From: Dactylorhiza incarnata
Taxonomy: Eukaryota; Streptophyta; Magnoliopsida; Asparagales; Orchidaceae
Assembly (NCBI GenBank): GCA_033032865.1
Contig: JAWHQI010000228.1
Location: 434,001 to 498,000, forward strand
Direction of reading: 5' to 3'
DNA length: 64,000 bases
Part shown: positions 33,497-45,580 of the stretch, one piece after another
How the letters are laid out: each line of letters begins with the position of its first letter
Numbering within the stretch: the first letter of the stretch is position 1
Translations under genes and position numbers: made by a program
Notes under the pieces: generated by a model
Databases searched by the model: none
Seen by the model: the letters and a program-made list of their open reading frames with translations, nothing else
What the model was told of the DNA's origin: nothing

Positions 33497-33528
33497 GCAG
33501 GGACAAAGTGTGATGTATTATTTGCCAT
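33497..33528 (-). pseudogene. Start of the base-layer copia gag
   Basis: ATG at 33528 reads MANNTSHFVPAI up to the T1 insertion point. The rest of the gag resumes at 8498. Sequence to the right (33529-33771) shows no gene or LTR that I recognise. Confidence 0.55.
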
Positions 33529-33789
33529 GAATATTCTACATAAATTATGCAAAGATAATTAGTATTATATTTCAAAACTCATTTTGTTTTAATATGGTCT
33601 TTTATTAAAGTACTCACACTAATTTCTTCAAATTAATAACCCTGCATATCAATTTAGAGAGTTTAAGCGAGCAGCTCTCTAGTGGGATAAGATTCGTATT
33701 TCACCACCATCATAAGTCAACTTTGGTTGATCACCCACAGCATGACTATTTAGGTAGACAATTTTTGTCAATTGCATCATCATGTAACT

Positions 33790-34226
33790 GTAATTCGACC
33801 AACGACACTCTACTGTTTTGAATGTTGGGTAGTGAATTAGTTACATGAGGAAAAAATGGGAGTTGCAAAGATGAGAATGCTTAGGTGGATATGTGGACAC
33901 ACGAGACTGGATAAAATTAGGAATGAATGTATCAGAGATAAGACAGGAGTGACACCAAATTGTAGAGAAAATGCGAGAAGCTCGATTATGATGGTTCGAG
34001 AATGTACAAAGGAGACCATTAGAGACACATGTTGGGTGTTGTGAGGGTTTAGCTATTAGGCATGTTAAACAGGAGGGGGTAGACCAAAAAAGACTTCGAA
34101 TGAAACTATAAGGAAAGATGTGATGTACTTAAGCATTAGTGAGATTATGACTAAAGATAGGGCGCAATTGCGACAAATGATCCATATAGCCGACCCCACT
34201 ATGGTGGGATAAAGGCTCGAGTGTTG
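33790..34226 (+). mobile_element. 5'-truncated RTE-type LINE
   Basis: The 437-bp fragment encodes the C-terminal tail of a plant RTE reverse transcriptase: RPTTLYCFECW, KMGVAKMRMLRWICGHTRLD, KIRNECIRDKTGV, then after frameshifts IHIADPTMVG. It ends in a TGTTG tail. An 18-bp direct repeat, TTGCATCATCATGTAACT, flanks it at 33772-33789 and 34227-34244 with one mismatch, the signature of LINE insertion. Truncated at the 5' end and non-functional. Confidence 0.85.
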
Positions 34227-34244
34227 TTGCATCATCATGCAACT

Positions 34245-34756
34245 CTTGTATGGTTGGTGAATAACTATTATACACATCCATCTTATGGTGCAAGCCATCC
34301 TTATGCCTCTTGGTACTCAACCTTTAAGGTCACCTAGCTAAGTTGAATGTTGACAGCTGGATATCACAATTATCCCACTGCACCTCACCAAGATTGATTG
34401 ATACACATTGCTTTGGCAAGCCCACACTTCAACGAACAAGGCAGTAAGAGTATCATCCTTCAGAAGGTATTCGAATAATTAATATTCTCTTAAGGGATTT
34501 TTTTTGAAACATAACTAACATTTAATCATGCCCATGTTTAAAGCTTGTAAAAAAATGGATGATTAACATTTACTCTTACACTTATTTAAACAATTTAAAC
34601 AAGACATAAAATATTACAAGATTCACATTGCAGATACATACATCCCATATATACATACGATCAACATCGAAATATAATGCGCTCCTGATGGGGTTCCAAG
34701 GTGTTGCGCCCCTGGCGGTGGTCTCACTGACCGATAAGCAAGCATGGTGAAGGGGC
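34245..34756. other. Intergenic, no gene seen
   Basis: AT-rich sequence, with a short GC-rich stretch near 34680-34740 that continues beyond the solo LTR (35985-36020). I see no ORF with recognisable content. Confidence 0.5.
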
Positions 34757-35984
34757 TGTTGGGAAAATGATCCTCAATGTTCCCTTGATTTGAAGAGGCT
34801 TCACACTCAATGCTAAGTACAAGTTGTATTTGATAAACCCCACTCTATCTCATGACTATGCATGGTTAGATCATACCTGGGTATGAAGAAAGTTCAGTTG
34901 GTTTGCTGCCAAAACCGCTGAGACGAGCTCTCAATCTCAGATGAACCATTGAGACAAGGCCAGGTGCCGCTGAGAAGAAGCTTGGGCCAGCTGAGCTGCA
35001 TATAAGGAAAATTCGCTGAGACAACTGTTTGTCTCAGCGGATCCGCTGAGATGGAACAGATCTAGCAGCTGAGACAGGAGACTGTCTCAGCCCAATCGCT
35101 GAGACAGTTTCAAAAGAACTGACTATCTTTACTTTTGCAAGAAGGGATGTTCCAATCTCTCCCATGCTGTGTCAGTAGGACATATAATAGCCATTGAAAG
35201 AAAGGGGCAGTATAAAAGAATCAATTAGGGCTTTCTAAAAAGCACTCTCTCACACACTCAAAAGAAAGAATATTACTGTTCCATTGACGGCAACCAAGAA
35301 GCTTTCACTTCCTGTTTCCTGAAGCTGCAAGAAGAGAATAGATTGCTCCTCTTGATCAAATCAAGATAGTGCAAGTTTATCCTCAATCTTTCTCGGAAGA
35401 ATAGAATCAGAAGAATCAAGGCTGAGGACTTTGGACTCATCCAGATTCAAGACAGCTACTGCAGTTGTCCAGCAACAGAAGATAAAGTGTACTCCATCTT
35501 CTTTTGTTAATCATACATTCTTGTTCAGTAGGAACTTAACAGTTCTGAGTTGTAGGGCATCTTTGCCTGAGTGTGTAGGGATTTCTAGCCTGAGAAGTAG
35601 AGCTATGTGTTCATCTTGAGTGTAGGATCATTGGCTGATCTGAGGTAGGGCTGTTAAGCCTGAGGTAGGGCTATTAAGCCTGAGGTAGGGCTGTTGAGCC
35701 TGAGGTAAGGTTTGAGGAAACCTGAGAGATCCTGAGGGATCTGTGTTGTAAGCTCTTGGAGCTGAGTTTGGAGGTGTTGGCCTTGTCTAACTCATTGTTA
35801 CAAAGGTGAAGGGGGAAAGAGGACTACTCAAGACACCCTGTCTTGAGGAACCTCTATAAATCTTTGTGTGTTTTCTGTGCTTGATACTTTACTAACCTAA
35901 AATCAGAAAACAACTAGCCTAAAATAAAAGAAACCTATTCACCCCCCTCTAGGTGACTAAGACTACATCCTAAACAAACTATCA
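34757..35984 (+). mobile_element. Solo LTR of a copia element
   Basis: The 1228-bp unit starts TGTTGGGAAAATG and ends AACAAACTATCA, with a perfect TSD GGGGC (34752-34756 and 35985-35989) and no internal region. Orientation follows the LTR-end block CACCCCCCTCTAGGTGA (about 35940) and the conserved block GAGGACTACTC...GAGGAACCTCTATAA (35819-35860). The U3 part holds many CGCTGAGACA/TGTCTCAGCG words (34915-35110). A solo LTR arises when two LTRs recombine and lose the interior. Confidence 0.9.
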
Positions 35985-36170
35985 GGGGCAGAACCCTTGC
36001 GGGGTTCGGGGTAGCGCTATGAAACCTAAACAAAAACCACCTTATTTTTTCTCATAGAAAATCATCAGCATTTGATGTTCCAGGGTAGCATAATGAGTTC
36101 TAGAATGATTCCAAAAACTCGTATATTCATTCTACAAGATTGGTAATTGCGAACCTGAATTTGATACCAC
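35985..36170. other. Flank and possible 5' untranslated region of the next LTR unit
   Basis: The part next to 36171 reads, on the minus strand, GTGGTATCAAATTCAGG, which resembles a decayed iMet primer-binding site. No coding sequence is recognisable. Confidence 0.45.
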
Positions 36171-37175
36171 TGTTGAGTTTTGTTTGAGCATCTCATGCAT
36201 ACCAAAATTAGCAACAACCTATTTATTTGACCATGCAAAAACCAATAGATCAAGAACTGAGAATATACCTGCGTCGAAATCAATTTGGAGAAGAATAACT
36301 GCCGTATTAGGACCAAAAATGTAGAACGAGATCCACGTCTCTATAGGTATTCATACGAACGTCGGAAGCAACTCGCAGTCCATCCAATGGGCTCGAGGTT
36401 GGAAGTTGATCGTCCTTGTCTTCTCTCGGAATAATAGTTCCATTTCAGAGAAACTTCTCTCTCGGCTCTCTCTTCTCTCGGATCTCTTCGGGAGAGATTA
36501 AAAAATGCGGCCGCAGATTTTTTTAAAAGTCACACTCTTTGAAAACCTAAAATGCAGTACTTATGACAGTTTCACAAACCACCTATAATCTGCGTCGAGA
36601 GAGACTGAAGGGAGATATAAGATTAGAGTAATCATTTGTAATTTGACGTAGGTCAATTTCCCAAATCGACGTGCGTCGATTACTGTTCTATTAATCAACG
36701 TTTGTTGAATACTATCTGATAATATAGACATTCTCTTAAATGCACACCAAATTGACGTGCATCGATTTCATAAATCGACGTGCGTCGAATACTGTCTGAC
36801 TACTTATCAACTCGACATGCGTCGATTTCACAAATCGATATACGCCAAATAGTATCCAGAAATGTGTGTTTTTATGTTAAACGTACACCAAATCGATGTG
36901 CAACGATTTCACAAATCAACTTGCGTCGAATAGTTCGTTTAAAATCCTTTTCGAATCCAATTTGACATATAATTACTCTTAATCATTATTTAATTAATTC
37001 CCAATTAATTAATCATCATTATGAACTTGGTTCTCCACTTGTATCTAATATAAGTAAAAATCAACACGATCATTTATCCAATTTTCGTACATTCTTAATA
37101 TGCGACCCCATATGTTCATATTACGTTGACAGTAAGACTAATCCCTTGATTACTTTTAGATCACAGATTCCAACA
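36171..37175 (-). repeat. Putative LTR of an unassigned element
   Basis: The block begins TGTTGAGTTTTG and ends CACAGATTCCAACA, with matching TGTTG/CAACA ends. The left side has a PBS-like sequence, so it would be the 5' LTR of a minus-strand element whose remainder is lost. Inside, 36640-36945 carries decayed repeats of AAATCGACGTGCGTCGA. No TSD could be paired. Confidence 0.55.
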
Positions 37176-38220
37176 GAAAGTTCTAAACACTGCTACATTA
37201 CCACCACTCTATTTTTTTATTATAATTTTGCTCTACCACCACTAAAAACCAACAACACTTTCCCAAATGGAGCCTCGTTGATTTTTTAAGCTACGAGAAT
37301 GGAAATGTGGGCAGGATTAGCAAAGAGCTCTCTTCTAACCAATTTGGTGGACGAAATGAGTCTTTGGATGGTTGGATTCTAAAACTAAGAGAGTAGGATG
37401 CAAACTGATTATTAGTATGTGGGAATAGAATCCATGGAAGATGCGATTAGAAAACATAAATATATGGTTTTTGCACCTAATGTCCTGAAGATGCACGAAC
37501 AAAGTAGGAAAATATAATGAGGAAGAAGTTGACAAATAGTTGGTGCATAGTGAGGGAGATATGTGAGTCTATTGAACTTGCTTGCGTAATGTTTCTTTCC
37601 CGCCTTTAGGTATAAGGTGAAATACAAGTAAAGGAGAGGTGGTGATGAGGATAAGTGATCGCGAGTTGGCCGACCCTTCTCGGAACCTGCACAGGTTAAT
37701 GCACGTTGGAGGTTGAGTTAGGATCGTCGTATGGATGGTCTGAGCCATGGTCACATTAAGAGTGGCGATGGGATATTTTTATGTATTATTAATTTTTTTG
37801 GTTTTTTATTTAATTTATTATTAGGGGTTGAAGTTCCGGACGATCTAGCCTGTCCATAGTGGGTTCTAAATCTATAAATACCGATTTTCAGACATCGTAG
37901 ATTTTAGACTGAAATTTCAAGCTCTTGCAGTCATTCAACGATGCCAATTTCATGGATCCTTGGTGCTGAAGCCAAGACAACTCCCCGCCACTTCCATAAT
38001 TACATTTTCCACACTGCCCCACCATACAACCACCATAACTACCCAATATCCTTCATAATCACTCCATAACTATCCCAAACTCTCAATTACCACCACGAAT
38101 TGTCGCAGTAACTATAACATCTGAAAAGGAAATCCTAGCACTCATGTAGAATTACGTAAGCTTTACACATTATTCTTTTGTAAAATATTACTTAATAATA
38201 TACTTGTAATCTAAGTAGTA
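37176..38220. other. AT-rich sequence, no gene seen
   Basis: Short ORFs here have no recognisable content. The right end may include the eroded 3' end of gypsy copy A. Confidence 0.5.
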
Positions 38221-41200
38221 TTACGCCGTGGACAAAATCCATAGAGATGTCTTCAAACTTCCACTCTAGTATTGCCATAAGTTGCAATAAACCTCCTGGG
38301 TTGCGACACTCGGCCTTGACCATCTGACATGTATGGCAATGTGCCACATAATCTGTGACGTCTTTCTTCATACCCGGTCAATACAGAGTTCTTCGTAAAT
38401 CTGTATACATTTTTACTACACCTGTGTGGATAGAGTTCCTTGACTGGTGTACTTCGCGAAGTATCTCCTCTCGGATTCCCCCGGTAGAGGTGGTGAATAT
38501 GCTGTGCTTATATTATAAAATGCAATCATGTAAGTTATAATCATCTTGCATACCAATTTGCAGTGCTTGGATGATTGGGGTTGCTTCTGGGTCAATCTTT
38601 TGGGCCTCGCGTATCCTATCCCGAATGTCACACTGGATCTCCATCCAATATTACTGTGCTTGGTATTCCACCGGATCCATGCGAGCGATAAGAGTGATGA
38701 TTACGTAGGCTAAGGATCAGATCAACTATGTTGGTATCAGCTCTATCCAGCTCCCGACTACTGAGGGTTGACGACTTAAGGCATCCACAACTTTGTTGCC
38801 TTTGCCAGGGTGGTATTGGAGGGCAAAGTCGTAGTCGCATAGAAATTCTAACTACGGATGTTGTCAGAGATTCTACTCCTTCTGATTGAATATGTACTTG
38901 AGGCTTTTGTGGTCGGAGAAGATCTCGTATCTTACTCCATACAGGTAATGCCTCCAGATTTTGAGAGTGAAGATCACAACGCCCAACTCTAAGTCACGGG
39001 TCGCATAGTTAATGTCATGTGTCTTCAAATAACGCGACGCGTAAGCGGCTACCCTGTTGTGCTGCATCAGTACGGCTCCTAATCATTTCAGAGATGCGTC
39101 GGTGTAGACCTGGAATCCTTCGATCCCTAAGGGAATTGTAAGAAACGGAGCAGGGTCAAGCGGTTCTTTAACTCTACGAACACCGTCTCACACTCGGGCG
39201 TCCATTGAAACACAAAATCTTTGTTAGTGAGGGCAGTGAGGGGTAAGGCAATCATTGAAAAGCCTTATACGAACTTTCAGTAGTACCCGATGAGTCCAAG
39301 AAAGGTTTTGATATCTGCTGCTGATGTGAGTGGCGACCAATTTCATACTGCCTGTATCTTGGCCTGGTACACCACTACCCCATTCTTACTGATCGCATGT
39401 CCTAAGAATCCAACTTCCTCCAACCAAAACTTGCACTTACTGACCTTCGAGAAGAGGGAATGCTCTCGTAGTTTGAGTAATACCATCTGAAGATGCCTGT
39501 ATTGGTCTGTCTTGCTCCTTGAGTAGATGAGGATATCGTCTATGAAGATGATTACGAAGTGGTACATAAATGTTTCAGATAATTTGTTCATTAATGCCAT
39601 GAAGGCGGATGGTGCGTTGGTCAGCCCAAAAGGCATCACCATAAACTCGTAAAGGCCATTTTGGGAATGACATCTTCCCGTACATGGATCTGGTAATATC
39701 CAGACCTTACGTCCATTTTATAAGAGATGGACGCGCGATGCAGCTGATCGAGAAACTCATTTATCCTTGGTAGAGGATAAGTATTTCGAATGGTTAGCTT
39801 ATTGAGTTCCCTATAATCGATGCATAGATGTAGTGACCCGTCCTTCTTCTTGACGAATAGCACATGGGCTCCCCATGGTGAGGTACTTGGATGGACGAAA
39901 CCTGTATTGATTAGTTATTGAAGTTGTATCTTTAGCTCCGCTAGTTATTTTGGGGCCATCCGGTTAGGTGCTCGTGATACTGGTCGAGCTCCAGATATAA
40001 GCTTGATCTGTAGTCCACCTCTCGTTGCGGGGGCAACCCTGGGAGGGACTCAGAAAAAGCATCTGGAAAGTCTTGGACTATGGGCACCTTGGCGATCACT
40101 TGAGTCTTGTCCTCCATCTTGAAGTAAATAAGGTACATCTCATCCTTTTGTCAGATTGATTCGACAGTTTGAGCGGAGGTCATAATTATGCGAGCGACAG
40201 ATGGTATACCTTTTAAAATGTTAGACTGCCATTCGGGTATGGAGATTGATTTCTCTGGTCGAAAAATTGATTTGGGCTTTGTGCTCAGCCAGCTAGTCCA
40301 TCCCTAGGTCGATGTCGAACCCGGTTATTGCAAGAATAGTCGCATAGATCTCGAACTCCATGTTTCCTATCATAGCCTGGAATGATCATTTTTCTGTGGA
40401 TGTCATGTCCGATCCATCCGGGAGTCGAATTCGTATTGACATTTCGGACGAACGGATGGTGTTTTCCTTGGTTGAGATGAAGTCCTGGGAGACGAAGGAG
40501 AGTGTGGCTCCGTGATCGAACAATGTTTTAGCGGGATGTCCTTATACCAAAAGTAGAAGGACATAGTGTTTTTACAGATGCTATGTATGCATAGAAACTA
40601 TATCACATGTCCCCTACTAGATACTATCATCAAGATATATCATCACTGATGCTGAAAATATATACCTATGACTACGTCTAGTGCATGCCCATGTTGTAGA
40701 TCTAATGCATAAGCCTCGAGTGGTGCTGCTCTGCCTTGCCTAGCCTGATCCCTCCTGCTTGCAGGTCAAACCATGCGGCCTCCTCATCCTCGACCTCTCT
40801 CAGCTGCTCCCTGTACTACTCCTAAGCTTAGCCTCCCTATGGCCTAGTGGGAGAAGGCTTTAATATGCCTGGGTTGTTGGCAACAAAAATAGTTCTCGAC
40901 AAAGGGAATGTCTCGTCATAGTGCTGGTGCAGGATGGGGTGCTAGAGTTGGTCGGGGTGCTGGTGGTGGGGGTGCATGTCGAGGCTGAGGTGCTTGTCTG
41001 ATGGGCTGGTGGTGATGATGCCGCCTCCTATCTCTGTCCTGTCATCGAGGAGCAATTCCTCTCCCTCGTCCTTGGCCACGAGGGGCCTCTACTTGTACTC
41101 TACGTTGTTGGGCCACCATCATATGGTCCATCTCTAGTGTAGCGACATGTGTAGAAATCGTGTGGAAGGTCGACTGGGAGATCATGATCAGGGCCTGCCG

Positions 41201-41260
41201 TGGGTCATCGCATAGGCCTCAGAAAATATTGGCTGCTCTATCTTTATCTGTAGTCGCAAG
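38221..41260 (-). pseudogene. Gypsy copy A: chromovirus-like gag-pol fragment
   Basis: Minus-strand order from right to left: gag C-terminus with knuckle remnant (about 41250-40860), protease (about 40540-40430, TLFDHGATLSFVSQDF, where relatives have D-T-G or D-S-G), RT (39863-39343, [37 protein letters not shown], catalytic FIDDILIYS) and RNase H (39067-38873, [29 protein letters not shown]). The start of integrase follows (HCHTCQMVKAE and ISMDFVHG, about 38400-38225), where the fragment ends. Many stops and small indels. Order and motifs fit Del/Tekay-like chromoviruses. The 5' side is cut by C6 at 41260. Confidence 0.85.
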
Positions 41261-42838
41261 TGTTGGGAAAAACTCCTCTTGATTTAACTTATCAAATTAT
41301 CTATAGATGATTTTACCTCTTAGGTTATATTACCCATATTGTATAGTAAGGGTAAAATGGTCATTAGATGTCTTAGGATGTCACATTCACCTTAGAGTGT
41401 CAAGGCCAAGTCAAGACAATCACAAAATAAGTCAAGTTAAGACATGCATCGAATAAAAGTTGACGCAACTTCGACTTGATGTCGACGCAACTCTGACTAG
41501 AAGTCCAAGGAACTTGATGAGTCTGTCGAAGTATAAGTCAAGTTGATGCAGTGCAAAAGGAACTCAATGCAGAAGGTAGAGCTTGTCGAAGCCATCCAAG
41601 AAGTCGACGCAAATTTGACTTCAACTCGACGCAGAAGATAAAGTTCAAGTCGAAGTCTTCAACTCGAAGGATACGTCGATTGGTAATCGACGCAATGTCA
41701 ATATCTGAGTTCAGCCAGAGCTAAGAAGGAATTCAAAGCTACTCCGATAAGAACTCAGAGGTGTGTCGATAAGAAAGAAATTTAATTCGACGCTACGTCG
41801 AATATAGTCAGAAAAGGAAGCTTTTTCTAAAGTCCTTTTAAGACCTTTTCAGAAGGACCACAAGACTAAAGACAGCTCTCCAACGGCTCGTTTATTGTCA
41901 AGAATGGAATGGAGTATTCCAAGACTCAACAAAATCATTCTTGGAAGATATTCAAAACTGATGGATGGGTAGGGAACAATAGAGGAAAGGAAAATTAGGT
42001 GTCCAAAATAATTCCATTTAGGAGAGCCCAAAAGAAGAAAGGATTTTAAATCCCAATCATACAACATAAGTATGCAAAAGAGAAGAAGAGAACACACAGT
42101 TATCATATTATACTTGTATGTCGAATAGGGTGTTATTCTTCTTCCTCCTCAAACCCTAAGACAAGAACACGTCTTCTCTCAGCACAGTAAAAAGAAAAGA
42201 GCTGCTTCATATTCTTTATCTTACAGCAGCCAGTCTTGAAGAAGTATTCACAAAGAAGGATCAAATCAAATATCCCTTGCAATCATCACTATTATAAGCA
42301 AGGGTTCATCATTTCAGATCCTGTGAAAGACAGAAGCAACAGAAGTGCTTCTGAAGAATTCTGAAACACAGATTTCTATCTTCTTCTTCATCATTTCTTC
42401 TTACTTTTTCTTCCAACTGTAGAGAGTTTTATTAATCCCTCTTCCAAAGGATTCAGTGGTTTTAAGAGTCTCATTATCAAAAGACTCAGTGGTTCTAAGA
42501 GTCTTCTTATCAAAATACTCAGTGGTTCTAAGAGTCTCCTTATCAATAGACTCATGCACAGGTTGTGCAATCCCACCAGGGAGGTAGAAGAGAGGAGTAC
42601 CCATATTTTGGGGAACCTCTATAAAATTCCTGTGTCTTTGTGTGTGATTTTCTGTGCTGTCCATACTTTAGTTTTTCTGTGTTTATTTTCAGCAATCTGT
42701 TTATACTTTATTCTATCTTCGGTTTTGCTAGGTGTATAATACTTACAGTTTTTATTGTGTGTACATAAGTAGGGTAGAAAATATTTTATACTCTATCCCC
42801 CCTCTAGAGAATACTCAGAGGCATACTATGCACTTTCA
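41261..42838 (+). repeat. C6 5' LTR
   Basis: Starts TGTTGGGAAAAACTCC and ends TATGCACTTTCA. It has a CGTCGA/TCGACGCA word array (41450-41810), a CCAACGGCT motif (41879), GAGTCT...AGACTC minisatellite units (42450-42555), the conserved block (42585-42640) and CCCCCCTCTAGAGA (42798). Confidence 0.9.
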
Positions 42839-42840
42839 AT

Positions 42841-42853
42841 TGGTATCAGAGGG
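42841..42853 (+). other. C6 primer-binding site
   Basis: TGGTATCAGAGGG, two bases inside the LTR. Confidence 0.9.
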
Positions 42854-42946
42854 AGGTTGATCATTAAAAGGTTAACACCTTGATCAAAAGATCTCCTCCT
42901 CTCATTTCTTTAATATAAATCAGTTAAAAACTATTTTTAAAAGAAA

Positions 42947-44818
42947 ATGAGTTCTAAGGATTATGCATCAACAAGATTTCTAGTGTGTAACCTGAATAAA
43001 TTTACACTCTAGAAGGCCAAAATAAAGCTGTATATGAATTCAGGTCCCCCAACTCCAGTCAGAGAAAGTGCCAGTGGATCTTCCACACTGGTAGCTATCC
43101 CAAGGAATGAGTGGACAGAGGCTGAGAAGAAGTAGAAGGCATGTGATGCCAAGGCAATGAACATTCTGGTTTCCACAATGTCATATGACATTTTCCAGAA
43201 AGTAGCTGACTGCCACTCAGCAAAAGAGATCTAGGAATCCCTTTCCAGAATGGTAGAAGGGAGTTCTGATGAAAGAAAGGACAGGAAGTCCCTTCTCATA
43301 TCCCAATATGAGAACTTTCAAAAGAAAGCTGAGGAAAGTGTTGCTGAAAGGTATGACAGATTCAGCTTTATTATCAATGAACTGAAGAGTCTGGACAAGG
43401 ACATATCCTTGACAGAGATAAATGATAATATTCTCACGTGCTTCCCTAGATCATGGGATTCAAGGATCTGGTCCATCAGAGAGTCCAGATGCCACAAAGA
43501 GATCTCAATTGATGCTTTGCTAGGAAAGCTCAAATCATATGAGATGCTACTGCAGAGTAGAGCTGAATCAGAGGCAAAGGAGACAACCTCAACTCCCATA
43601 AAAAAGAACCCTACTTTGAAGGCTGCAGAAGGAGAGCCCTCCACTTCTGAAGATGAAATGTTTAGCCTCCTGACAAGGAGATTCAGAAAATGGGTTAAGA
43701 CAGAAGAATCAATAAGAAGAGAAAGGAGCTCAAGGCCAAGATTTGATAAGACTCCAAAGAAGGAAGTTATTTGCTTCTCCTGCAACAAACAAGGGCACAT
43801 AGCCCCTGATTGCCCACAGGAACAAAGGGACAGGAGCAGCAACAAAGATGAGCAGAAAAAGAAGTCTTTCAGGAGGAAAGATAAGAAGAAAGCCAAAGGT
43901 TTCATTGCTGAAACCTGAAGTGACTCTGAAGCAGAGTCATGTTCCTCTTCATCAGAGAGTGATGAAGAAAAAGATGCAAAAGCAGCATGCATGATGGCAT
44001 TGGGGATATCATCAGATGATGAAGAAGAACATGTATCCTTGTTTGATGATTTTGATTTTAATTATGATGATTTTAAAACCTGCTTTAAAGAATTTTGTAA
44101 TTATTTTCTCAAAATTCAAAAAGGGTTAGAAGCAAATAGGGAAGAATTAGAAAATCTTAAGAAAGGAGAATTATATTCAACAAATAATGACTTGAGAAAT
44201 GAAATTCAGGAAAAAGAAACAGAATTAATAGATATAAGAAATGAAAATCTAAATTTAGAAGAAGTGCTAACAAAGGCAAAAGCCTTTGAGGACTCTCTCA
44301 ATGAGAGGAGTCAAAAGCTCAAAAATATCACAAAAAATCTCTCCATAAGATTTAAACACCTAGGTCTAGGAGCAGACCCTTGTACAAGCACAAAAGTCAC
44401 TAGTAGACCAGCCTGGAAAAATCCAGTTAGATTCAATAGACCTAGTGATTATCAAATAAGTCAGAGGAGTGCAATAACTAAGGATCAGGATACTAATAAT
44501 CCAGATAAACTAACTGCATTTTATAGAGAAAAACCAACCAATAAAAAGATATATATAGGCAAGATTAATTTAGAGAAAGTAACCAATAACAATCAAAAGG
44601 GTAATGCCAAAGGTAGAATAATTAGACACTCAACTGATTTATTATACGTAGATACATTTTATACACATTTCAAGTACCAACATAATAAATCAAGGTTTGG
44701 TAAACTCATACTCTTCCATCCAAAAGGATATTATGAAAGACCATTCTACTCTTTCATTGAACCTAACAATGGTAAAAGAAAAGGGCCCAAGGTAACCTGG
44801 GTTCCTTCTAATGTTTGA
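42947..44818 (+). pseudogene. C6 gag
   Basis: From ATG 42947 (MSSKDYASTRFLVCNLNKF) one frame runs to the TGA at 44816-44818. It passes AKIKLYMNSGPP, NEWTEAEKK, DAKAMNILVSTMSYDIFQKV, the capsid core LLISQYENFQKK...ERYDRFSFIINELKSLDKD, the knuckle CFSCNKQGHIAPDC, an acidic region and a coiled coil, ending RKGPKVTWVPSNV. Stops at about 43013, 43132, 43211 and 43916 fit Trp (TGG) or Gln (CAG) ancestors. Single knuckle, unlike E1. Confidence 0.85.
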
Positions 44819-45045
44819 GCTAGTTGTGCAGGAGTAGGTAGGATCCCTCCTAGGAGATAATGGAAGGGGAAGGAAGAGTTATGGTCTAATAAAGACCCCA
44901 ATCCAACAGGGGAGTGATTCCTACTTTGAATATACATCTTATCTTCTTTAGTTTTTAAAAATAATAGTATAAATACTAGTTTCAATAAAAATCATTGATG
45001 GGAAAAACAGCAAGAACTTTCTAAGAAAATAGAACTATTGATTCA

Positions 45046-45310
45046 AAGTTGCGTCGAATAGAATTCAACGTACCGTCTAATTCTACTCAACACCTGCTCC
45101 GAAAGTAATATGCCATTGATAATTCAGAGTTGCGTGTAATAGAAGTCGACGTACCACCTAATTCTATTCGACGCTAGATTCGAGAGCTGTCAAAATCAGA
45201 TAATTCGAATAACATTTGAGGCAACATCGACTTAATATTGACGGATACGTCAAATAAATAGTCGCTCGTCAAATTCGAAGATGCGTCGAGTTTTAATCGA
45301 CGCAACATCG
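45046..45310. repeat. CGTCGA word array upstream of the C6 extra ORF
   Basis: Words such as TTGCGTCGAATAGAATTC and GTCGACGTACC recur between gag and the extra ORF, in the same place as the E1 array at 4016-4265. Confidence 0.75.
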
Positions 45311-45580
45311 ACATGACAACGCATGCAGTTTTACATCTAAAAGCTGCTTCGACACATTTTAGCGCGCTGTCTATTAATCTTTTCGATGGTGCTTCGAATA
45401 AAACCCTAAGTAGCGGCGAATCATCTTCTTTTAAGGAAGATTGGTGCCGAATTCATTACGATTTTAAATTCTCTCTCTCCTGCTCTCTTGCTGTTCCTCT
45501 CCCCAACTCTCCTACATCTTTCTCTCATCTCATCTCTCTCTCTCTCTCTCGTGTCTCTTTTTGCAGGTACATCGGATTCA

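Noticed and set aside
34680..34756. GC-rich sequence on both sides of the solo LTR (continuing to about 36020) as a DNA-transposon end
   Set aside because: There is some symmetry (GCGCCCCTGGCGG and GGGTTCGGGGTAGCGC), but I found no defined terminal inverted repeat or TSD.
36040..36560. Possible host gene upstream region with CT-rich leader
   Set aside because: The ends and PBS-like flank fit an LTR better, and no coding sequence is recognisable.
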